DNA from: Chromatiaceae bacterium | GTDB taxonomy: Bacteria; Pseudomonadota; Gammaproteobacteria; Chromatiales; Chromatiaceae | Reading direction: 5' to 3' | Assembly: GCA_024639005.1 (NCBI GenBank) | Contig: JAHEJD010000020.1 | Span: 1 to 39,144, forward strand | DNA: 39,144 nucleotides | Shown here: one piece after another, positions 28,170 to 34,316 of the stretch | How positions within the stretch are numbered: the stretch's first letter is position 1 | How the letters are laid out: each line of letters starts with the position of its first letter | The notes under the pieces: model-generated | Databases searched by the model: none | Told to the model about the DNA's origin: nothing | What the model saw: the letters and a program-made list of their open reading frames with translations, nothing else | Made by a program: the position numbers and the translations under genes

Positions 28170-29009
28170 CTATTTCTCGGCCGTCAGGTAACAGATCCAC
28201 CCGGCGTCTGCCTCGGCCTCGGTCGCCGGTTTGAAATCGCCGTCCGGCTCGCCGTGCTTGTCCCAACCCTGCCAGTACACTGTTACCCGGCCGAATCCAC
28301 ACTCCGCCAGCAGATCGCGGACCTCCGGAAGCGTCCAGAGGCGCCAATCGTAATCGAATGCGTGCCGCATCTTTGATCCGTCAGGGAAGGCGAAATGGAT
28401 GTGGCAGATCAGGTGGTGGGTGATGGGGTTGAAGGCAGCCTGTTCCCAAATATAGGTAAAGCCCTCGCCGCCATCGTCTATCTCGCGCTCCTCGACGATC
28501 TCCGTGTGGCTGTCGTAGCCGCCATAGGCATCGAGGAAGAAAACGCCGTCGTCCTTCAGCGCGGCGTGGACCCGCTTGAAGTAGCGCGCGAGCGTGGCGC
28601 GGTCCTGCAGCAGCCAGTAGCTGAAATTCATCGCGGAGATGATGTCGGGCTGTTCGGTCTCGACCTCGAGCACGTTCTCGCGCAACAGTGTGATGCGCTG
28701 ACGCTGCTTCTTACTGAGCCGGTTGAGGTTGTTTGCGCGGCCCCACTCGAGCACCTCGGGATCCAGGTCCACCCCGATTGCGCGCCGTTTGTTACCGCGT
28801 TTTACCCACTCGCAGCAAACGGTGGCGGTGCCGCAGAAATCCTCGCGGAACACGCGGGCACGTCGCTTGCGCAGACTTTTGAAGGTATCTTCAACAAAAT
28901 CGATCTCGGCCTCGGCACACTGCACCGAGAGTTCGTAGAGCTGATGTCGGTCTGCCGTCGAGGCAATACTGGGTCTGGATTTCTTGCGACGCTTGGCCTT
29001 CTTTGTCAT
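28170..29009 (-). CDS. SAM-dependent methyltransferase, class I
   Basis: The 279-residue product starts with a strongly basic stretch (TKKAKRRKKSR) and contains a Rossmann-type methyltransferase: motif I REDFCGTATVCCEW, the acidic loop GVDLDPEVLEWGR, a motif IV region PDIISAMNFSYWLL and post-motif GVFFLDAYGGYD. The frame is open further upstream to 29066, but the ATG at 29009 with GGAGAAG upstream is the better start. Substrate cannot be predicted; the basic start suggests nucleic acid or ribosome contact, which is only inference. It is convergent with asmA and divergent from the YbaK-type gene. Confidence 0.8.
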   Translation of the reverse strand: MTKKAKRRKKSRPSIASTADRHQLYELSVQCAEAEIDFVEDTFKSLRKRRARVFREDFCGTATVCCEWVKRGNKRRAIGVDLDPEVLEWGRANNLNRLSKKQRQRITLLRENVLEVETEQPDIISAMNFSYWLLQDRATLARYFKRVHAALKDDGVFFLDAYGGYDSHTEIVEEREIDDGGEGFTYIWEQAAFNPITHHLICHIHFAFPDGSKMRHAFDYDWRLWTLPEVRDLLAECGFGRVTVYWQGWDKHGEPDGDFKPATEAEADAGWICYLTAEK

Positions 29010-29176
29010 CGCGATTACTTCTCCGTTACTGTCCGGAAGGCTGACTATACTTGAATGCAGCAGCAAAGCCCCGCAGCCGCTACCCGTGCCGCGGCAGGGC
29101 CTGGTCTCCCTAAATGAAAGGCGATGCTGCGGGCGGGGCGAATAGCCCGGGTGAAAATCAAATTGGAGGAATCAAC

Positions 29177-29647
29177 ATGGGTGTTGCAACGACACTCCAG
29201 GACTATCTGGAGAGCCGTGGCATTGCTTACGATGTAGTCGAGCATCCACATACCAACTCTGCGATGCGCGCAGCCGAGGCGGCGCATGTCCCAGGTGATC
29301 AAGTGGCCAAACCAGTTCTACTCGGCGATGATCACAGTTATCTCTTGGCGGTAATCCCGGCGACCCACCGGCTCGAGCTGGACCGTCTAAACCAGATGCT
29401 GGCGCGCAACCTGGAGATGCTCCCCGAAGATGAGATCGAGGCGACGTTTTCCGACTGTGAACGGGGTGCGATTCCCGCGGTCGGCGAACCCTATGGTGTC
29501 GACGTCGTGATCGATCCGGCCTTAATGCACCAGCCCGATGTGTACTTCGAGTCGGGCGACCATGAACATCTGATCCATATGCACGGAGAGGTATTTCGCG
29601 GCCTGATGGAACATGCGCCGCGGGCGCATCTCAGCCATCACCTCTGA
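29177..29647 (+). CDS. YbaK/ProX-type aminoacyl-tRNA deacylase
   Basis: The 156-residue protein is a YbaK/EbsC-like editing domain acting in trans on mischarged tRNA. Visible are the start LQDYLESRGIAYDVVEHPHT, the conserved lysine in QVAKPVLLGDDH, and ERGAIPAVGEPYGVDVVID, which corresponds to the G-x-x-P-F-G region of the family. The amino acid edited cannot be deduced. The frame is open to 29114 but TTGGAGGA directly before the ATG at 29177 fixes the start. A strong GC hairpin follows the stop codon. Confidence 0.85.
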   Translation: MGVATTLQDYLESRGIAYDVVEHPHTNSAMRAAEAAHVPGDQVAKPVLLGDDHSYLLAVIPATHRLELDRLNQMLARNLEMLPEDEIEATFSDCERGAIPAVGEPYGVDVVIDPALMHQPDVYFESGDHEHLIHMHGEVFRGLMEHAPRAHLSHHL

Positions 29648-29658
29648 CCCCGGTGAGA

Positions 29659-29681
29659 GCGGGCGCCCTTATTGCGCCCGC
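29659..29681 (+). terminator. Strong GC hairpin after the YbaK-type gene
   Basis: GCGGGCGC (29659-29666) and GCGCCCGC (29674-29681) form an eight-base-pair all-GC stem with a seven-base loop, eleven bases after the stop codon. No T-run follows, so termination would be inefficient or factor-dependent; mRNA 3-prime protection is an alternative. Confidence 0.5.
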
Positions 29682-29764
29682 GACCTGTCTGGTTTAACCT
29701 CTCGCGCCTCGTTGTTGTGCGATGGGCGGGTTCGTCTCTTGAGCCGGCGCGCAAGCAAGGACCC

Positions 29765-29857
<93 letters not shown>

Positions 29858-29979
29858 TTGTATCATAAAAACATATAGTTAAGTCCAATTTTTTAGCAAG
29901 TATAAAATCCCTCGGTACGGTTTGATTTAGCAAGCTTTCCCAAGCGATTGCCCGCATGATCGATGCAATTCGATTTCAT

Positions 29980-30093
29980 GGAATTGGCCAGGTACTTCGC
30001 CATCGCAGCCCACAGTCCACTAGCATCTACGCCAAGGTAGATCTCACTGCACCTCGGGCGTTGGCCATGACTTGGCCCGGAGGTGCGCGATGA
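29980..30093 (+). pseudogene. Tyrosine recombinase relic, C-terminal end only
   Basis: One plus-strand frame reads GIGQVLRHRSPQSTSIYAKVD and then LTAPRALAMTWPGGAR before a TGA at 30091-30093. This is the C-terminal catalytic end of a tandem-type tyrosine recombinase: the LRHRS...T.IYAKVD block carries the H/R region and the nucleophilic tyrosine (codon 30028-30030). Nothing upstream in the frame resembles the rest of the enzyme (a stop lies at 29923), so only the 3-prime end survived. The TGA overlaps the ATG of the next relic (ATGA), as in trios of recombinase genes (RIT elements). Confidence 0.75.
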
Positions 30094-30519
30094 ACACCCT
30101 ACGCGAAGCCCTGCAGGAGTGCCTTGATCTGCGTCGCAGCCTGGGCTTCAAGATGCGCGATGCCGGCTTGCTACTGCCCCGGTTCGTCAGCTTCATGGAA
30201 CAGCGGCAGGCCGTACACATCACCACCCATCTGGCGCTCGAGTGGGCGCAACGTCCATCGGTACAACCCGCAGAATGGGCCAGGCGTCTTTGTTTTGTGC
30301 GCGGCTTTGCCCGACACCGCAGTGCCACCGATAACCGAACGGAGGTTCCTCCGGTGGGCCTTTTGCCGCATCGGTCCACTCGAGCAAGACCTTACCTGTA
30401 CACCGAGCAAGAGGTATAGCAGTTGCTGGATGCGGCACTGGAATTGCCCGTGACCTGGCCGTCGACCACGTTGAGGGGTTTGGCTTTGTTTTCACTGTCG
30501 GCGTCGGTCGCACAATAAG
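30090..30519 (+). pseudogene. Tyrosine recombinase relic, N-terminal half with in-frame stop
   Basis: From the ATG at 30090 the frame encodes an integrase N-terminal SAM-like domain (MNTLREALQECLDLRRSLGF, then the core-binding segment FVRGFARHRSATDNRTEVPPVGLLPHR). A TAG at 30417-30419 interrupts it after YLYTEQEV; reading on gives QLLDAALELP, the expected continuation, so the stop most likely arose from a CAG codon. Similarity fades after about 30450 and the frame ends at 30519 without the catalytic domain. It is coupled to the preceding relic by a four-base overlap. The remnant is clearly non-functional. Confidence 0.75.
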
Positions 30520-30799
30520 GCAGCCGCTCGAGCGTAAGATGAAGGGCTTCTGTGTCGAGGTCCAACAGGACCTTTCCTGCATAGGTTTTGGCAGTCTCCA
30601 ATCGCTCATGATCGAAGCTGTCGGGTAGCGGCACAGCGAATCCGAAACTTAGTGCATGGATTGAAATGGCAGCCCGCACGCGCTCATCCGTGTTCCTGTC
30701 GGATTTCTCGCTTTCCACTTCACAGGCATTATCCGTGCGACGAATGTCAATCGCACGACCTCGCCGACTCGCGGTAAGACCATCTGTCCCCTGCAAGCG
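30520..30799. other. Orphan sequence between the recombinase relic and the Mla-like unit
   Basis: No recognisable gene is seen here. A minus-strand frame from a TTG at 30796 runs 134 codons to 30392 and contains a plausible-looking segment (LPDSFDHERLETAKTYAGKV), but its last third is antisense to the recombinase relic and I know no family that matches. It starts three bases after the lipoprotein stop, so it could be a broken sixth gene of the minus-strand unit; equally it may be chance. Confidence 0.25.
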
Positions 30800-31723
30800 T
30801 CACCGATGAATTGATTCCGCTGAAGAGTCTCCGGCCTCGATCTTGCGCAAAATAGCGTCCGCCTCTTTTGTCAGGGCCGCGTCGCCGCTTTGTTTTCCCA
30901 GGTTCATGGCGCGGCGAAGCCAGTCCTGGGCGTTAGGTTCGGCACGTTGCGCCGCACTGCGGCCAGCGCGAAGCAGGTAGTTGGCCGCGGGCTGTAGGCG
31001 GCCGGCTTGCTCGGCGAAGCCGCCCGCGGTCGCGAGCGCGCGCACCATGCCGCGATAGTCGCGCTCGACGCCCCGCAGATCGGCCGCCTCATCCAGCAGA
31101 CGCAGGGCGCCGTCGATGTCGCCCTCGAGCCCGAGCAGCCTACCTTGCAGTTCCAGGTAATCTGCTCCGGGACCGACGGCCGTATCGCCCAGCATGGCCG
31201 CGATGTGTTCGCGAAGTGCTGGCAGTGCCGAAAGGTCGGCGGCGATCAAGCCTGCCACAAAGTGCGCCCTGGATAGGGTGGCGGGATTCGCCTCGCGGTT
31301 CTGCAGCAACGCAGACAGCGTGGCCTGTGCCCGCTCGAGATGGCCTGCCCGGTAGTGAATTGTGCCGATGAGGAGCTGCAGCGCCGGGTCGACAGGGAGC
31401 CCGCGTCGCCTGCGCTCGGCGTCGGCTAGATCGGTCTGGGTCAGTGCCGCGCTGTAGTCGCCGAGATACGTCCTGCAGAGCGCGAGATTGAAGCGGGCGC
31501 CGATGATGCCGACTGGTGTATCTTCGGCCAGCGCCGCTTGCAGGACGGCTTCATAGAGCGTCGCGGCCTGACCGTACCGATGTTGGTCGAAGGCCAAACG
31601 GGCCGAGCGATCGAGGGATTCGTGCTCGCTGAGCGGTGCCTGCTCCCGCTCCGCTGTAGCACCACAGCCCCCAAGCATCAGGCCCGCGACCAGCAGGCCG
31701 GCCGGAAAGAACGCTTTTGTCAC
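30800..31723 (-). CDS. TPR-like lipoprotein of the Mla-like unit
   Basis: The 307-residue product has a lipoprotein signal peptide with lipobox LGGC (Cys20) and then helical hairpins resembling tetratricopeptide repeats (for example FDQHRYGQAATLYEAVLQAAL and GDYSAALTQTDLADAERRRR). It should be anchored in the outer or inner membrane, facing the periplasm. The GTG start at 31723 overlaps the MlaD-like stop by four bases, so it is the fifth member of the operon. MCE operons often end in an outer-membrane auxiliary lipoprotein (ABC_trans_aux type); this one has a TPR-like body instead. I infer it acts as the periplasmic or outer-membrane partner. Confidence 0.7.
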   Translation of the reverse strand: MTKAFFPAGLLVAGLMLGGCGATAEREQAPLSEHESLDRSARLAFDQHRYGQAATLYEAVLQAALAEDTPVGIIGARFNLALCRTYLGDYSAALTQTDLADAERRRRGLPVDPALQLLIGTIHYRAGHLERAQATLSALLQNREANPATLSRAHFVAGLIAADLSALPALREHIAAMLGDTAVGPGADYLELQGRLLGLEGDIDGALRLLDEAADLRGVERDYRGMVRALATAGGFAEQAGRLQPAANYLLRAGRSAAQRAEPNAQDWLRRAMNLGKQSGDAALTKEADAILRKIEAGDSSAESIHR

Positions 31724-32775
31724 GGGCGAACCTCCTGTGGCGGCAGCCGCCCCCCCGTCGCGGGCGGCGCGCCGTCCCCGCCCAGCAGCCAGCTGCCGCG
31801 CAGCTGGCGCAGCAGCCCCTCCAGCTCCGCGAGCGTCTGTTGGGTCATGCCAAGCAGGACCGGGATGTTCGCCGTCGTCTCGCCGATGTCGCGGGTGATC
31901 GCGGGTAATTGAGGTGCGGTCCTTCGCAGGTCGGCCATTACCAAATCGAGCGATGCCAGCACTGATTTCACGCTGTCGCTGATCTCCGGCAGGTCCCTGC
32001 CCTGGGCATTGATCACTTTCGACAGCGCGGTCACCTGCGAGGCTGCCGCCTGCAATTCCTCGAGGATCGGTGCGAGGCGTGCCACGGCCGCATTGGCGGC
32101 GCTCATAAACCCGTCCAGCTCGCTTGCGGTGCGCTCATCACTGAGCAGCCGGCCCATCGCGCCCTCGCCACGTTCGATCCGAGTCGTCATCGTGTTGAGA
32201 TCTGCAAGCATCAACTGGACATCGCCCTCCGGGTTGGCGAAACGTTCGGTGATGTCGCCCAGCGCTGTCATCGTCCGCTCGGTCTGCTCGAGGATCGGTA
32301 TGACGCGGCTGCGCACGTCCTCGAGGATCTCGCCGATACTGTCGGTCGGCGCCCGGTCCGGCTTCGCCTCCAGCACGGCATAGTCCCAATCCATCGCTTC
32401 GCCGCGGCCACGTGTGATCTCGATATAGCTTTCGCCGGCGACGCCGAAAGTCTTGCGGATGACTGCCTGCGAATCGCGACGCACGAAAGGCGCCATCGAG
32501 CCGGTCAGACGCGCCTCTGCGTGAATATTCTGGTCCGGGTCGATCACGATCCGAAGGACCTTGCCGGCCGGTGTGCCGAGCACCTCGATCTTCGCGCCTT
32601 CGGCAAGGCCGAACAGACCGTCATCGGGCAGCACCAGGCGCAATGTTTTGCCGGGATCGAACAGCTCGTGCAAGGCTTCGGCCTTGATCAGACCCAACAG
32701 CAAGAGCACGAGCGCCACCAGTACGGTCGCGCCCAGCAGCGTGCGGTAGCGGCGGCTCTGGCTTGAGTCTTTCAT
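31720..32775 (-). CDS. MlaD/MCE-family lipid transport protein
   Basis: The 351-residue protein has an N-terminal membrane helix (about 13-31), one MCE domain (about 42-122, with LFGLAEGAKIEVLGTPAGKV and FGVAGESYIEITRG) and a long helical C-terminal region (about 145-330). MCE proteins form hexameric rings or tubes that carry lipids through the periplasm. The frame is open upstream to 33039, but the ATG at 32775 overlaps the stop of the ABC gene by four bases and places the membrane helix at the start. The long C-terminal helices are closer to needle-forming MCE proteins than to compact E. coli MlaD (about 180 residues). Confidence 0.85.
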   Translation of the reverse strand: MKDSSQSRRYRTLLGATVLVALVLLLLGLIKAEALHELFDPGKTLRLVLPDDGLFGLAEGAKIEVLGTPAGKVLRIVIDPDQNIHAEARLTGSMAPFVRRDSQAVIRKTFGVAGESYIEITRGRGEAMDWDYAVLEAKPDRAPTDSIGEILEDVRSRVIPILEQTERTMTALGDITERFANPEGDVQLMLADLNTMTTRIERGEGAMGRLLSDERTASELDGFMSAANAAVARLAPILEELQAAASQVTALSKVINAQGRDLPEISDSVKSVLASLDLVMADLRRTAPQLPAITRDIGETTANIPVLLGMTQQTLAELEGLLRQLRGSWLLGGDGAPPATGGRLPPQEVRP

Positions 32776-33479
32776 GCGGTCGCGCCCAGCTGGAGTAGCC
32801 GGCTCCCGGCGATCCGGTAGCGCCGGTTCGCGGAAATCCCGCGCTCCTCCAGCAGACTGCGGTTGCTTGTAAACCAGATTACGGCACCGTGGCGATGCCG
32901 CACCTGCTGTACCGCATCGATCAGCGGCGCGAATGTTCGGGCCTCCGTGGATTCGATCGGATGCTCCAGAATGACAAGCTGCGGGCGGCCCAGGAAGGCC
33001 CGCACGCATGCAGCGCGTCCGAGATCGGACTCCGAGCACTGGTGCGGCAGTAGGGTTGGGATCCCCGGTAGGCCAAAGCCTAAAGCGAGCTCGCTAGCCC
33101 ATTGGCGCATGATTTCTTCGGCCAGCACGGTGTGATGTCTCAGCGGCAACAACAGGTTCTCCATCACGGATCGGTTCTCCAGCCAGTTCCCACGGCTCAT
33201 GACCCTGCCAATACTGCCGCGCAACCGGCAGGCTTCGTCTGGACCCAGGTCCGCCCAGGCGACGCCCAGGAAGCGCACCTCGCCACCGCCGGCCAAGCCC
33301 AGCAAGGCATCCGCAACGGCTGCGCTTTGCCCAGTCGTGGGCGAAAACACCAGGTGCAGCTCGCCAGCTTGCACGCGCAGGTCGTCCGCAACTGCCAACC
33401 CCACCCGGGGCGCAGCGAAGGACAGACCCGAGGTCTCCATGATTGGGTGGCCTGCGGGCGGGTCATCAGATACGCGCAT
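32772..33479 (-). CDS. Degenerate MlaF-like ABC protein, probably ATPase-inactive
   Basis: The 235-residue protein aligns along its whole length with MlaF-type ABC ATPases, for instance GNWLENRSVMENLLLPLR at the Q-loop region, yet all catalytic motifs are altered. Walker A reads SPTTGQSA, so the P-loop lysine is Gln51; the Q-loop Gln is Ser95; the signature LSGG is CSES (148-151); Walker B plus catalytic Glu reads VILEHP, giving Glu172 and His173; the D-loop Asp is lost (EST); the H-loop His is Asn206. The reading frame is intact, and it abuts the permease gene and overlaps the MCE gene, so it is maintained as a protein. It probably acts as a structural subunit or depends on another ATPase. 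Confidence 0.85.
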   Translation of the reverse strand: MRVSDDPPAGHPIMETSGLSFAAPRVGLAVADDLRVQAGELHLVFSPTTGQSAAVADALLGLAGGGEVRFLGVAWADLGPDEACRLRGSIGRVMSRGNWLENRSVMENLLLPLRHHTVLAEEIMRQWASELALGFGLPGIPTLLPHQCSESDLGRAACVRAFLGRPQLVILEHPIESTEARTFAPLIDAVQQVRHRHGAVIWFTSNRSLLEERGISANRRYRIAGSRLLQLGATA

Positions 33480-34316
33480 CTACAACACCGCCGATACCGC
33501 TATCCCAACCAGTAAGGTTGCCAGCAGGGAGTAGAGGAAGCCACTGGGCAGCGCGCGGCGCACGCCCAGTGCACTCGGATCGACCCTCAATCCAAGCCAG
33601 ATCGCGATGTATCCGATGATGAAGCCGGTGATGATCGGTTTGACAACCAGCAGGAGATGATCACCCAGGCCCATTTTCGACAACACCGCATCGGCAAACT
33701 CCACCGGGGATATCGTGGTGAGGCTAGCGAGCAAAGCGGCGAGATACCCGGACCAAAGTGCCGTATGCAGAAAGATCATCGTGAGCGCGAACAATGCGAG
33801 TGCCGTCGCGAAGCAGCGCGGAATGGCGATGTGGTCGGTGGGGTCTATGCCACAAGACTCGAGCATGCGAATCTGTCCGCCGACCTTGAGATGGCCGACC
33901 TCGTCAAGCATGACTGAACCACTGCGGCCAATCACTATCAGCGCCGTGACGACGGGCGAGATCTCGCGGATTAGCACCAGTACCAAAAAGTCGCCGACCA
34001 CTCCCTCCTGTCCTGTCAACTTCGACCAGTACATGATCTGTAGTACCAGACCCAGACCAACGAGCAGGGCGGTCACGATGACCGCGGGTATGGCACGGAC
34101 ACCCGTCAGGTAGAAAAAGCGCTCGAATTCCACGCGCATCGTCCTGCGCCAGTTGCCCGGTCCCAGGCCGCGAGCCAGCGTCGCAGAGAGGTCCCCCGAG
34201 AAGAGCAGGGTAGCCGAGGTGGCGTCGATTAGTCGCTGGCCAAACCGGCCCAGCAGGCCTGGGCCATCGGCGGCGGGTCCGCCGGCTGCGGTCAAACGGT
34301 GTGCTGGTGGCTTCAC
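33480..34316 (-). CDS. MlaE-type ABC permease of an MCE lipid transport system
   Basis: The 278-residue inner-membrane protein shows the MlaE/permease core REISPVVTALIVIGRSGSVMLDEVGHLKVGGQIRMLESCGIDP followed by IAIPR, with about five to six membrane segments (for example AIPAVIVTALLVGLGLVLQIM). The N-terminal amphipathic region (LLFSGDLSATLARGL) is slightly longer than in MlaE. The GTG at 34316 overlaps the sensor gene stop by four bases; its own stop abuts the ABC gene start. Unlike its ABC partner it keeps the family core motifs, so lipid-handling function seems preserved. Confidence 0.88.
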   Translation of the reverse strand: MKPPAHRLTAAGGPAADGPGLLGRFGQRLIDATSATLLFSGDLSATLARGLGPGNWRRTMRVEFERFFYLTGVRAIPAVIVTALLVGLGLVLQIMYWSKLTGQEGVVGDFLVLVLIREISPVVTALIVIGRSGSVMLDEVGHLKVGGQIRMLESCGIDPTDHIAIPRCFATALALFALTMIFLHTALWSGYLAALLASLTTISPVEFADAVLSKMGLGDHLLLVVKPIITGFIIGYIAIWLGLRVDPSALGVRRALPSGFLYSLLATLLVGIAVSAVL

